A stretch of DNA of 64,000 nt from Sphingomonas_Q fennica_A (GTDB taxonomy: Bacteria > Pseudomonadota > Alphaproteobacteria > Sphingomonadales > Sphingomonadaceae): the NCBI GenBank assembly GCA_036946415.1, contig JAQIJD010000001.1, positions 601,840-665,839 of the forward strand, in the 5' to 3' direction. The notes under the pieces were generated by a model that worked only from the letters and a program-made list of their open reading frames with translations, ran no database searches and was not told where the DNA came from. The position numbers and the translations under genes were made by a program. Below, piece by piece: positions 35,629 to 43,381 of this stretch (positions are counted from its first letter, which is position 1; every line of letters begins with the position of its first letter).

Positions 35629-35774
35629 CACGGATCGAAAAACAGGTTGATGCAGGCGAAGGTTCCTGCCGCGCGACGAAGCGTGGAGCGGGCGCGGCGC
35701 GACGAAGATGGCGCCGACGCAAAAGGGGCATTGCATCGCTGCGGGGAGGCGGCTAGAGGCCGGGTCCGGGTCGC

Positions 35775-35850
35775 GGGGCTGTAGCTCAGATGGGAGAGCG
35801 CTGCAATCGCACTGCAGAGGTCAGGGGTTCGATTCCCCTCAGCTCCACCA
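35775..35850 (+). tRNA. tRNA-Ala (anticodon CGC)
   Basis: A 76-nt cloverleaf with encoded CCA. Acceptor GGGGCTG pairs with CAGCTCC and contains the G3:U70 pair that defines alanine identity. Anticodon stem CTGCA/TGCAG, loop ATCGCAC (CGC). T-loop GGTTCGATTCC. Confidence 0.95.
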
Positions 35851-35873
35851 ACCGCACCCGGCCTTCCTGACGA

Positions 35874-37034
35874 TCAGAAGCCATCCGGCAGCGCCACCGG
35901 GCCGATGATCGCGGCGTGGCGCGCCAGCGCGTAGCGATCGGTCATCCCGGCGACGAAATCGGCGATATGGCGCGCGCGGCCGGGGTCCGCCGCGGGCAGG
36001 CGGGCCTGCCATTCGGGCGGCAGCAGCGCCGGATCGGCGCGATAGGCGGCGACCAGCCGGGCGATGACCCCGCGCGCCTCCGCCGCCACCGCCAGCTGGC
36101 GCGGGTGGTGGTAGAGGCGGGCATACATGAAGCGCTTGAACCCGCGTTCCGCCTCCGCCATCGGCCCCGAAAAGCCCACCAGCGGCCGGCCGATCGCGCG
36201 GACTCCGTCGGCGCGCCGCACGTCCGCCTCGGCCAGCCGGCGGCGCGTCTCGGCGATCAGGTCCGTCACCATCCGGCCGATCTGTTCGCGCACGAGTTCG
36301 GCCTGCAACAGGCTCCGCGAGGCGCCGGGATGGCGCGCCTTCACCGCCTGCCAGCAGTCGGCGGGCAGCGGCTGCGCGACGACCTCGTCGAGATCGAGCA
36401 GGCCCGCGCGCAGGCCGTCGTCGATGTCGTGATTGTCGTAGGCGATGTCGTCCGCCAGCGCCGCCACCTGCGCCTCCAGCGAGGCATGGCCGGCGAGATC
36501 GAGCGGGAAGGCCGCGTCGATCCCGGCCAGCGCCCAGCCGGGGGCGGCGACCGGCCCGTTATGCTTGGCGAGGCCCTCCAGCGTCTCCCACGTCAGGTTG
36601 AGGCCGGGGTGATCGGGATAGGGGCTGTCGAGCACCGCCAGCTGGCGGAGCGTGTGGCCGTTGTGATCGAAGCCGCCGGCATCGGCCAGCGCCGCCTTTA
36701 GCGCATCCTCCCCGGCATGGCCGAACGGCGGATGGCCGATGTCGTGCGCGAGGCACAGCGCCTCGGTCAGATCCTCGTTGAGGCCGAGCACGCGGGCGAT
36801 GGTGCGGCCGATCTGCGCCACTTCCAGGCTGTGCGTCAGCCGGACGCGGAAGTGATCGCCGTCGGGCGCCACGAACACCTGCGTCTTGTTGGCGAGGCGG
36901 CGGAAAGAGATCGAGTGGATGATGCGGTCCCGATCGCGCTGAAAGTCGTCGCGCGGGCCGCGCACGCCGCGGTCTCCGGGGCGATATTGGCGGCCGCGGC
37001 TGCGCGCGGGATCGGAGGCGAGGGGGGCGGGCAT
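35874..37034 (-). CDS. dgt: Deoxyguanosinetriphosphate triphosphohydrolase-like protein
   Basis: HD-domain dNTP triphosphohydrolase (type 2 dGTPase-like) controlling nucleotide pools. 386 residues: RDRDRIIHSISFRRLANKTQVF at the start, first metal His in RLTHSLEV, then the HD motif HDIGHPPFGHAGE, and further metal ligands in LADDIAYDNHD. ATG at 37034 with GGGAG five bases upstream. Preceded by two family II repeats and followed on the opposite strand by tRNA-Ala. Confidence 0.93.
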   Translation of the reverse strand: MPAPLASDPARSRGRQYRPGDRGVRGPRDDFQRDRDRIIHSISFRRLANKTQVFVAPDGDHFRVRLTHSLEVAQIGRTIARVLGLNEDLTEALCLAHDIGHPPFGHAGEDALKAALADAGGFDHNGHTLRQLAVLDSPYPDHPGLNLTWETLEGLAKHNGPVAAPGWALAGIDAAFPLDLAGHASLEAQVAALADDIAYDNHDIDDGLRAGLLDLDEVVAQPLPADCWQAVKARHPGASRSLLQAELVREQIGRMVTDLIAETRRRLAEADVRRADGVRAIGRPLVGFSGPMAEAERGFKRFMYARLYHHPRQLAVAAEARGVIARLVAAYRADPALLPPEWQARLPAADPGRARHIADFVAGMTDRYALARHAAIIGPVALPDGF

Positions 37035-37080
37035 CGTCGCTCCCTTGGCGCATCGCCGGCGGTCGTGTCGAGGGTGGGGC

Positions 37081-37213
37081 TTTTCGCGCAGAGACGCGGA
37101 GACGCAGGGATGTCGCATGGGGCCGCGCGCAGCGCCTCCAATCATGGCCGATCGGGCAGACGAGGCCGCGTCCCGGCAATCCCCCTCTGCGCCTCCGCGT
37201 CTCTGCGCGAATA
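37081..37213. repeat. Palindromic intergenic repeat, family II
   Basis: Left arm TTTTCGCGCAGAGACGCGGA and right arm CTCCGCGTCTCTGCGCGAAT, sharing the 30014 copy's arms but with a different core. It occupies part of the 331-bp gap between dgt and dinB. Confidence 0.85.
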
Positions 37214-37237
37214 ATATTCTGCGCGGTGGAAAATGGT

Positions 37238-37362
37238 TTCACGCGGAGGCGCGGAGACGCGGAGGTGTTGCGATCGTCGGCGCGTAGCGCATCTTATCGG
37301 CCGCCTGTGTGAAAAAGCCGCTGGTGCGGCAGCCGGTCACTCTCCGCGCCTCCGCGTGAACC
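37238..37362. repeat. Palindromic intergenic repeat, family II (tandem second copy)
   Basis: Left arm TTTCACGCGGAGGCGCGGAG and right arm CTCCGCGCCTCCGCGTGAAC, matching the 8654 subtype. It follows the 37081 copy by 24 bases and ends three bases before the dinB stop, so the dgt-dinB gap is filled by two repeats of different subtype. Confidence 0.85.
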
Positions 37363-37365
37363 TCT

Positions 37366-38544
37366 TCAATCGAACAGGGGCAGCGCGGGCGCCTCCTCCG
37401 CCGCGAAGCCCGAGACGGTAACGCCGACGAGGCGGATGCCCTGCGGCGGCGGGAAGGTGCCGCGGACGAGGTTGAGCGCGGTTTCGCGTAGCCGTTCGCG
37501 GCTGGCGACGGGATCGGGCTGGCTGCGGGCGCGGGTGATCTGGCGGAAATCGGCATATTTGATCTTCACGGTCACGGTGCGGCCGTAGCGGCCCGCCTTC
37601 TCGCACCAGTCCCACACGTCGTCGGCTATGGCGCGGATGCCTGCCTCGATCGCCGCCGGATCGGTCAGATCCTCGCCGAAGGTCGTCTCCGATCCCGAAC
37701 TCTTGCGGATGCGGTGGGGATCGACCGGGCGGTGGTCCTCGCCGCGGGCGATGGCGTGATACCAGCCGGCGCTGCTGCCGAAATGCCGTTCCAGCATCGC
37801 CAGCGAACAGGCGCGCAGGTCCGCCCCGGTCTCGATCCCCAGCGCCAGCATCCGCCGCGCGGTGACGGGGCCGACACCGTGGAAGCGCGACACGGGCAGC
37901 GTCTCCACCCAGGCCGGACCCATCTCGGGCGTCACCGCGAACTGGCCGTCGGGCTTCCTGTGATCGGAGGCGAGCTTGGCCAGGAACTTGTTGTAGCTGA
38001 TCCCGGCCGAGGCGGTGAGGCCCGTCTCCTCCCGGATGCGGGCGCGGATGGCGCGCGCCGTCGCCCAGGCGGTGCCGAGGCCGCGGGCGTCTGCGGTCAC
38101 GTCCAGATAGGCCTCGTCCAGCGACAGCGGCTGGATGAGATCGGTGAATTCGGCGAAGATCGCGTGGATCTGGCGCGAGACGGCGCGATAGACCTCGAAC
38201 CGGGGGCGCACGAAGACGAGATCGGGGCAGCGCCTGAGCGCCGTGACCGAGGGCATCGCCGATCGCACGCCGAACACCCGCGCCTCGTAGCTGGCGGCCG
38301 CCACCACCCCGCGCCGCGCCGCCGAGCCGACCGCCACGGGGCGACCGCGCAACGCCGGATCGTCGCGCTGTTCGACGCTGGCGAAGAAGGCGTCCATGTC
38401 GACGTGGATGATCTTGCGGACAGTGTGCGCTGCGCAATCGCTCCCCTCCCCTTCAGGAGTGTCGGATCGGTCATGCCCCCGGCATGACCTGAACAGTCCG
38501 GGGGACTGTTCACCCGGCACTGGGTTGGGGGTGGGGTCTGTCAT
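37366..38544 (-). CDS. dinB: DNA polymerase IV (Y-family, translesion); start uncertain
   Basis: Error-prone polymerase acting at damaged DNA. The conserved region begins with RKIIHVDMDAFFASVEQRD (position 38418 onward; catalytic Asp of VDMD) and includes the second acidic pair SLDEAYLD, YNKFLAKLASD, and HhH motif FHGVGPVTARRM. It ends with LPLFD, which resembles a beta-clamp binding peptide (QxxLF type). The first in-frame ATG (38544) lies inside a family I repeat; the 40 residues between it and RKII look like translated repeat, and no ATG or GTG with a ribosome site stands where the family usually starts. True start may have been lost, or a single base is missing there. Confidence 0.9.
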   Translation of the reverse strand: MTDPTPNPVPGEQSPGLFRSCRGHDRSDTPEGEGSDCAAHTVRKIIHVDMDAFFASVEQRDDPALRGRPVAVGSAARRGVVAAASYEARVFGVRSAMPSVTALRRCPDLVFVRPRFEVYRAVSRQIHAIFAEFTDLIQPLSLDEAYLDVTADARGLGTAWATARAIRARIREETGLTASAGISYNKFLAKLASDHRKPDGQFAVTPEMGPAWVETLPVSRFHGVGPVTARRMLALGIETGADLRACSLAMLERHFGSSAGWYHAIARGEDHRPVDPHRIRKSSGSETTFGEDLTDPAAIEAGIRAIADDVWDWCEKAGRYGRTVTVKIKYADFRQITRARSQPDPVASRERLRETALNLVRGTFPPPQGIRLVGVTVSGFAAEEAPALPLFD

Positions 38545-38607
38545 CCCCGCCGACGCTGGACCATGCCGACAAACCCCACCCCAACCCCTCCCCTGAAGGG
38601 GATGGGC
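38440..38607. repeat. Palindromic intergenic repeat, family I with internal hairpins
   Basis: Outer arms CTCCCCTCCCCTTCAGGAG and CCCCTCCCCTGAAGGGGATGG with GGGTTGGGGGTGGGG / CCCCACCCCAACCCC inner arms. Between them are two extra hairpins (GGTCATGCC / GGCATGACC and GAACAGTCC / GGACTGTTC), making it about 60 bases longer than other copies. It overlaps the 5' end of dinB. Confidence 0.8.
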
Positions 38608-38661
38608 TTTGCGTTGCGATCGTCAGCACTTAGACCGTCTGGAACGGGAAGGGAACAGCCC

Positions 38662-39387
38662 TCAGTCGTCCCAATCCTTCAGCGCGGCACGCACCTTGTC
38701 GAGCGCGGCCTTCTTGATCTGGCAGACGCGCGCGGCGCCCACCCCCAGCGTGCGGCCGATCTCGTCCAGGTTCAATTCCTCGACGAAATAGAGCTGGAGG
38801 ACCAGCGCCTCGCGCTCGGGCAGGGTGCCGATCACCGCCGCCATCGCCTTCTTCAATTGCTCCCGCTCGATCGTGTCGTCGATCCGCTCCTCCACGTCGG
38901 CGAACCACATCGAATGATCCGAATAGACGTCGTCGAGCGACTCCTGCCGGGTGGTGGCGGAGGCGTCGATCATCTGGCGGAATTCGGCCGGGTCCATGCC
39001 CATCGCCGCGCACAGCTCCGCCTCCGCCGGCGGGCGGCCGAGGCTCGCCTCCAGCTTCGCGGTGGCCGCGGCGATCTCGCGCCGGCGCGCCATCGCCGAT
39101 CGGCAGATCGTCGCCTGCCGGCGCAGGTGATCGATCATCGCGCCGCGGATGCGCACGGTGGCGTAGGTGGCGAAGGCGTGGCCGCGATCCTCGTAGCCGG
39201 TCGCCGCCTCGACCAGCGCGACCATGCCGATCTGGACGAGATCCTCGATGTCGATCGCGGAGGAGACGCGGCCGTGGACGTGCCAGGCGATCTTGCGGAC
39301 CAGCGGCATGTGCGTGCGGGCCAGCGCCTCTGATGTGGGGCGCGCGGGGGTGCGGCCGTAGGTCATGGTCGTATCAACGAAGGCCAT
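38662..39387 (-). CDS. fliA: Flagellar sigma factor FliA (sigma-28)
   Basis: RNA polymerase sigma factor for late flagellar and chemotaxis genes, 241 residues. Region 2 (RKIAWHVHGRVSSAIDIEDLVQIGMVALVEAA), region 3 (DHLRRQATICRSAMARRR) and region 4 helix-turn-helix (LNLDEIGRTLGVGAARVCQIKK). The start at 39387 has GGAG seven bases upstream and overlaps the flhA 3' end by 14 bases, so fliA is translated with flhA from the sigma-54 promoter at 41537. Its antagonist FlgM is encoded at 43046. Confidence 0.92.
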   Translation of the reverse strand: MAFVDTTMTYGRTPARPTSEALARTHMPLVRKIAWHVHGRVSSAIDIEDLVQIGMVALVEAATGYEDRGHAFATYATVRIRGAMIDHLRRQATICRSAMARRREIAAATAKLEASLGRPPAEAELCAAMGMDPAEFRQMIDASATTRQESLDDVYSDHSMWFADVEERIDDTIEREQLKKAMAAVIGTLPEREALVLQLYFVEELNLDEIGRTLGVGAARVCQIKKAALDKVRAALKDWDD

Positions 39388-41506
39388 CGGCCGACTCCAG
39401 GCTGCGGGACGGATCGGCCGCGCCGCCGACCACCGCCACCACTTCCACGGGCTTGCCGTCCGGTATCTCCGTGAAGGAGAGCACCGGCATGTCGGGCACG
39501 TGGGGGCGGAGGAGGCGGGCCAGCGCGCGGCGCGCGAGGGGCGAGGTGACGAGGGCGAAGCGCACCGCCTGCGCGGCGAGCGGCTGTGCGGCGGAATTGA
39601 CCGCCTCGACGATGCGGGCGGCAAGCGCCGGCTCGAACGGGTGGGCGGCGCCGCCGCCGATCCGCACGGACTGGGCGAGCAGGCTCTCCAGCCCCTGATC
39701 GAGCGTGATGACGGGCAGCGGCATACGGACGGGGACCAAAGTCTGGACGACGAGCGCGCCGATCCGGCCGCGGACGGCCTCCACCAGCTGCACCGGATCG
39801 GCGGTCTCGCGGGCAGCATCCACCATCGCCTCGGCGATGCGGCGGAAGTCCTTGAGCGGCACACCTTCGGAGAGCAGCGCGCGGGCGCAGGCGGCGATCT
39901 GGGAGAGCGACAGCGGCTGCGGCGTGAGGCCGGCGACGAGCTGGGGCGCGCTGTCCTTCAGCGCGTCGAGCAGCTTCTGCGCCTCGTCCATGCCGAACAG
40001 GTCGGCGGCCGAGCCGATGACGAGCTGGTTGATGTGCGTCGCCACGACGGTGGCGGCGTCGACCACGGTATAGCCGGCGACGACCGCCTCGCCGCGCTTC
40101 TCGGTCGGGATCCACACCGCTTCGAGGCCGAAGCTGGGATCGCGGCATTCGCGGCCGGTGACGCGACCTTCCAGATCGCCGCTGTCCAGTGCCAGCAGAT
40201 CGTCGGGCCAGGCCTCGTCCTCGCCCATGACGACGCCCGCCACGGTGATGCGATACTGGTTGGGGCCGAGCGCCAGATTGTCCTTCACCCGCACCATCGG
40301 CACCACGAAACCCAGTTCGCGGCTCAGCTGGCGGCGGATGCCGGTGATCCGCGCCATCAGCGGCGCGCCCTTGCGCTCGTCCACCAGGTTGACGAGGCCG
40401 TAGCCCAGTTCCAGCCCGAGAACGGCGCCGTCGGAAACCTCGTCCCAGCCGATCGTGGCGGGGTTGGCGACCGGCGCGTCGAGGGCGGCGGCGGCCTCCG
40501 CTTCGGCGGCGGCAGCGGCGGCGGCGGCGGGGGCACCCTTCAGGCGCCAGGCGATATAGCCGGCGACGCCCGCGGCGGGCAGGATGATGAAGTGCGGCAT
40601 GCCCGGCAGGATACCGAGGAAGCCGAGGATGCCCGCCACCGGCGTCCAGGCGCGGGCCGAACCGAACTGGCTGGTGATCTGGCCCGACAGGTCGAGCGGG
40701 GACTGAACGCGGGTGACGATGGCGGCGGCGGCGATCGACAGCAGCAGCGCGGGGATCTGCGCCACCAGCGCGTCGCCGATCGCCAGCTGGATGTAGGTGG
40801 CGGCGGCATCGCCGATCGAGAGACCATGGTTGACCACGCCGAGGATCAGGCCGCCGAGGATGTTGATCGCCAGGATCAGCATGCCGGCGACGGCATCGCC
40901 CTTCACGAACTTGGAGGCACCGTCCATCGATCCGTAGAAATCGGCTTCGGTGGCGACTTCCTGTCGCTTCGCCTTGGCCTCGTCGGGCGTCATCAGTCCG
41001 GCGTTGAGATCGGCGTCGATCGCCATCTGCTTGCCGGGCAAAGCGTCGAGCGTGAAGCGCGCCGACACTTCGGAGACGCGGCCGGCACCCTTGGTGATGA
41101 CGACCATGTTGATGATCATCAGGATCGCGAACACGAAGATGCCGACGATATAGTCGCCGCCGATCAGGAAGTGGCCGAACGCCTCGATCACGTGGCCGGC
41201 GGCGTCCGCCCCCTCGTGCCCGCTGACCAGCACGACGCGGGTGGACGCCACGTTGAGCGACAGCCGCAGCAGCGTGGCGAACAGGAGCACGGTGGGAAAG
41301 GCGGAGAAATCGAGCGGCTTGGCGGCGTTGAGCGCGACCATCAGCACCGCGAGCGAGATCATGATGTTGGTGATGAAGCCGAGATCGAGCACGAGGCTCG
41401 GCACCGGCACGATCATCAGGCCGACGAGCAGCAGCGTGGCGAACGGCAGGATCGCCGATTTCGCGGAGCTCGCCCAGACAGTGCGGTTGATCCCTTGCGT
41501 CGCCAT
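39374..41506 (-). CDS. flhA: Flagellar type III export gate protein FlhA
   Basis: Core of the export apparatus in the basal-body membrane, 710 residues. About eight transmembrane helices in the first 320 residues, with the FHIPEP-type conserved loop reading RLSLNVASTR ... GKQMAIDADLNAG ... RRQEVATEADFYGSMDGASKF-like blocks, then a cytoplasmic domain (about 360-710) that docks chaperone-substrate pairs. Alanine-rich linker near 335-350. Of two adjacent ATGs the second (41506) has better spacing to GAGG. A sigma-54 promoter lies 31 bases upstream. The flhB, fliR and other gate genes are not in the window. Confidence 0.95.
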   Translation of the reverse strand: MATQGINRTVWASSAKSAILPFATLLLVGLMIVPVPSLVLDLGFITNIMISLAVLMVALNAAKPLDFSAFPTVLLFATLLRLSLNVASTRVVLVSGHEGADAAGHVIEAFGHFLIGGDYIVGIFVFAILMIINMVVITKGAGRVSEVSARFTLDALPGKQMAIDADLNAGLMTPDEAKAKRQEVATEADFYGSMDGASKFVKGDAVAGMLILAINILGGLILGVVNHGLSIGDAAATYIQLAIGDALVAQIPALLLSIAAAAIVTRVQSPLDLSGQITSQFGSARAWTPVAGILGFLGILPGMPHFIILPAAGVAGYIAWRLKGAPAAAAAAAAEAEAAAALDAPVANPATIGWDEVSDGAVLGLELGYGLVNLVDERKGAPLMARITGIRRQLSRELGFVVPMVRVKDNLALGPNQYRITVAGVVMGEDEAWPDDLLALDSGDLEGRVTGRECRDPSFGLEAVWIPTEKRGEAVVAGYTVVDAATVVATHINQLVIGSAADLFGMDEAQKLLDALKDSAPQLVAGLTPQPLSLSQIAACARALLSEGVPLKDFRRIAEAMVDAARETADPVQLVEAVRGRIGALVVQTLVPVRMPLPVITLDQGLESLLAQSVRIGGGAAHPFEPALAARIVEAVNSAAQPLAAQAVRFALVTSPLARRALARLLRPHVPDMPVLSFTEIPDGKPVEVVAVVGGAADPSRSLESADGLR

Positions 41507-41536
41507 CATGATCCTCGATCGTGTCGAGGCCGTCTC

Positions 41537-41552
41537 TGCAACGCCCATGCCA
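41537..41552 (-). promoter_or_regulatory. Sigma-54 (-24/-12) promoter for flhA-fliA
   Basis: On the minus strand TGGCATG-N4-TTGCA, one base off the consensus TGGCACG-N4-TTGCA, ending 31 bases before the flhA start. A CGGCAA half-site lies about 45 bases further upstream (41597-41602). Confidence 0.7.
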
Positions 41553-41603
41553 AAGATAGGGTTAACGCCGATCCGCTTTTCGTTGACCATATTTGGCGGC
41601 AAG

Positions 41604-41629
41604 CATAACATGGCATATAACTTGTTATG
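41604..41629. promoter_or_regulatory. Possible MarR operator (inverted repeat)
   Basis: CATAAC at 41604-41609 and GTTATG at 41624-41629 form an inverted repeat in an AT-rich patch directly before the ribosome site of the MarR-GNAT gene. MarR proteins commonly bind such palindromes next to their own start. Confidence 0.4.
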
Positions 41630-41639
41630 GAGTCGGGCG

Positions 41640-42578
41640 GTGGATGTGATCGCGGCGCATGGGGGCGTGTTTCTCGGCAGCCGGCTGAAGCGGCTGGCGG
41701 AACGGATGCAGGCGGGCGCCGCGGCGGTGATCGCCGATGCGGGTGTGCCCGCGCAGCCGGCGCATATGCCGCTGCTGGTGGCGCTGGCGGACGGCCCGAT
41801 GACGATCGGCGACCTCGCCGATGCGGTGGGGGCGAGCCAGCCGGGGGTGACGCGCGGCATCGGCCAGCTTGAGGCGATGGGGCTGGTCGCCGCCGCCCCC
41901 GGCGCCGACCGCCGCCGCCGGCCGATGGCGCTGACCGCGGCGGGCGAGGCGGCGATGGCGCGCGCGCGGATCGCGGTGTGGCCGGGGGTGGCACAAGCGG
42001 TGGACGAGCTTTGTGGCGGCTCGGCCGACGCGCTGCTCGCCGAGATCGCCCGGCTGGAGGCGGCGCTGGCCGAGCGGCCGTGGCAGACGCGGGTGCGCGC
42101 CGACGCCGGCCTGTCGATCCGCGACTACGAGCCGGCGCTGGCGGCGGATTTCGTAGCGATCACGGAGGAATGGATCGGCGCGATGTTCGCGCTGGAGGAT
42201 AGCGACCGGGCGATGATCGCCGATCCGGAGGGGACGATCCTGCACGGCGGCGGGGCGATATTGTTCGTCGAGGCGGCGGGGATCGGCATCGTCGGCACCT
42301 GCGCGCTGAAGCGCACCGGGGGGACGGGCATTGAATTGACCAAGATGGGCGTGCGCCCGGCCGCGCGCGGGCTGAAGGCGGGGGAGTTTCTGCTGGCGGC
42401 GGCGATCGAGCGGGCGCAGGCGATGGGCGCCGATCCGCTTTATCTGCTGACCAACCACCGCTGCGCGGCGGCAATCCATCTCTATGAGAAACTGGGGTTC
42501 CGCCACGACGAAGCGATCATGGCGGAGTGGGGCGGCGGCTATGCGCGCTGCGATGTCGCGATGCGGTTTGCCGGGTAG
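41640..42578 (+). CDS. MarR-GNAT fusion regulator/acetyltransferase
   Basis: About 312 residues: N-terminal MarR winged helix (LGSRLKRLAERM, then MTIGDLADAVGASQPGVTRGIGQLEAMGLV recognition region and wing ADRRRRPMALT, about 15-110) fused to a C-terminal GNAT acetyltransferase domain (ISIRDYEPAL-type start, KMGVRPAARGLKAGEFLL acetyl-CoA loop, AIHLYEKLGF). GTG 41640 with GGAG seven bases upstream is preferred because the family begins near DVIAAHGG; an ATG at 41610 is also open. The domain order suggests transcription control coupled to acetylation of a small molecule. It sits alone on the plus strand between flhA and flgN with a palindrome upstream; a link to motility is not shown. Confidence 0.83.
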   Translation: MDVIAAHGGVFLGSRLKRLAERMQAGAAAVIADAGVPAQPAHMPLLVALADGPMTIGDLADAVGASQPGVTRGIGQLEAMGLVAAAPGADRRRRPMALTAAGEAAMARARIAVWPGVAQAVDELCGGSADALLAEIARLEAALAERPWQTRVRADAGLSIRDYEPALAADFVAITEEWIGAMFALEDSDRAMIADPEGTILHGGGAILFVEAAGIGIVGTCALKRTGGTGIELTKMGVRPAARGLKAGEFLLAAAIERAQAMGADPLYLLTNHRCAAAIHLYEKLGFRHDEAIMAEWGGGYARCDVAMRFAG

Positions 42579-42594
42579 CGGCAAGGCCTTGCCG
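42579..42594. promoter_or_regulatory. Orphan CGGCAA-N4-TTGCCG palindrome (FlbD-like enhancer candidate)
   Basis: A perfect 16-bp palindrome of the same architecture as the two sites upstream of flgB, immediately after the MarR-GNAT stop, followed by another CGGCAA half-site (42598-42603). It lies about 1 kb from the flhA promoter and 1.3 kb from the flgA promoter. It may instead act as a terminator stem. Confidence 0.4.
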
Positions 42595-42644
42595 GTGCGG
42601 CAAGGGGGTGCCGTTTGGTGGAAGCAGCAGCCAGCGCGACCTCC

Positions 42645-42722
42645 GTTCGTGCCGAGCGAAGTCGAGGCATATGCGCGGCCGACGTTTCGCGTGTCCCTCG
42701 ACTTCGCTCGGGATGAACGGAT
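42645..42722. repeat. Palindromic intergenic repeat, family III
   Basis: Inverted repeat of the TCGTTCGTGCCGAGCGAAGT / ACTTCGCTCGGGATGAACG type, with a variable centre. Related copy at 54085. Located between convergent MarR-GNAT and flgN genes. Confidence 0.75.
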
Positions 42723-42731
42723 GTTGCGTTA

Positions 42732-43049
42732 TTACGCGTAGCGCCCCGCCCGCGTGTAGGCGGTCGGCCGCGCGGTGCCGACGCGGGACACCAGCGCGTC
42801 GAGGCGGCGGCGGCTGCGGTCGGCGTGGAAGGCGATGGCGACGCGCGCCTCGTCGGCGATGGCGAGGGCGGCGCGGACCTGATCGATCAGGCCGGAGGCG
42901 GCCCAGGCGGCGCGGTCTTTCGGCAAGGTCGCGATAGCATCGGCCAGCGCCCGCGCCGCGGCGTCGAGTGCCTGCGGATCGTGGCCGGCGGCCGCCGCGG
43001 TCAGCGCGCGGCAGCGATCGGAGACTTCGGCCAGCGCCTCGACGTTCAC
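42732..43049 (-). CDS. flgN: FlgN-like flagellar export chaperone
   Basis: 105 residues, almost entirely helical and Ala-rich, as expected for FlgN, the cytoplasmic chaperone of hook-filament junction proteins FlgK and FlgL. It has no sharp motif; the assignment rests on size, the helical pattern, and translational coupling to flgM (GTG start overlaps the flgM stop by four bases). The C-terminal ARPTAYTRAGRYA is a plausible export-gate contact. Confidence 0.7.
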   Translation of the reverse strand: MNVEALAEVSDRCRALTAAAAGHDPQALDAAARALADAIATLPKDRAAWAASGLIDQVRAALAIADEARVAIAFHADRSRRRLDALVSRVGTARPTAYTRAGRYA

Positions 43050-43324
43050 CGGACCTCGCCCAGATCGGCGTCGATCATCTTCGCGGCGATCGCGTCGGGA
43101 TCGATGCGGTAGCTGCCGTCGGCGATGGCGGCGCGGATCGCGTCCACCTTGGCGCTGTCGATCGGCGGGCCCTCGGCGGCGAGCCGCGCGGCCGGCCCCT
43201 TGGTGGACGCCGCCCCTTCGGCGACGGGCTTGCGGATCGTGGCCGGCGCCGCCGTGCGGGCAACCGCATCGGTCCGCACGGCTTCGGTGCGCACCGCCTT
43301 CGCCTGTCCAAGACCGTCGATCAT
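43046..43324 (-). CDS. flgM: Anti-sigma-28 factor FlgM
   Basis: 92-residue inhibitor of FliA that is secreted once the hook is complete. Disordered N-terminal half, then the FliA-binding helices IDSAKVDAIRAAIADGSYRIDPDAIAAKMI, matching the FlgM C-terminal signature. GAGGAG lies upstream of the ATG. Followed by flgN in the usual order. A TAAA-N11-GCATTCAA-like element upstream may be a sigma-28 promoter but is weak. Confidence 0.88.
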   Translation of the reverse strand: MIDGLGQAKAVRTEAVRTDAVARTAAPATIRKPVAEGAASTKGPAARLAAEGPPIDSAKVDAIRAAIADGSYRIDPDAIAAKMIDADLGEVR

Positions 43325-43381
43325 TGCCAGCTCCTCCGGGGCGTTGAATGCCTCACGCCCTGTTTACGGCCGGCGCCGGAA

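Noticed and set aside
37035..37365. CRISPR-like repeated units between dgt and dinB
   Set aside because: Only two palindromic elements of different subtype, no regular spacer length and no cas genes.
43325..43381. Sigma-28 promoter for flgM
   Set aside because: The TAAA-N11-GCATTCAA element matches the consensus too poorly to list as a feature.
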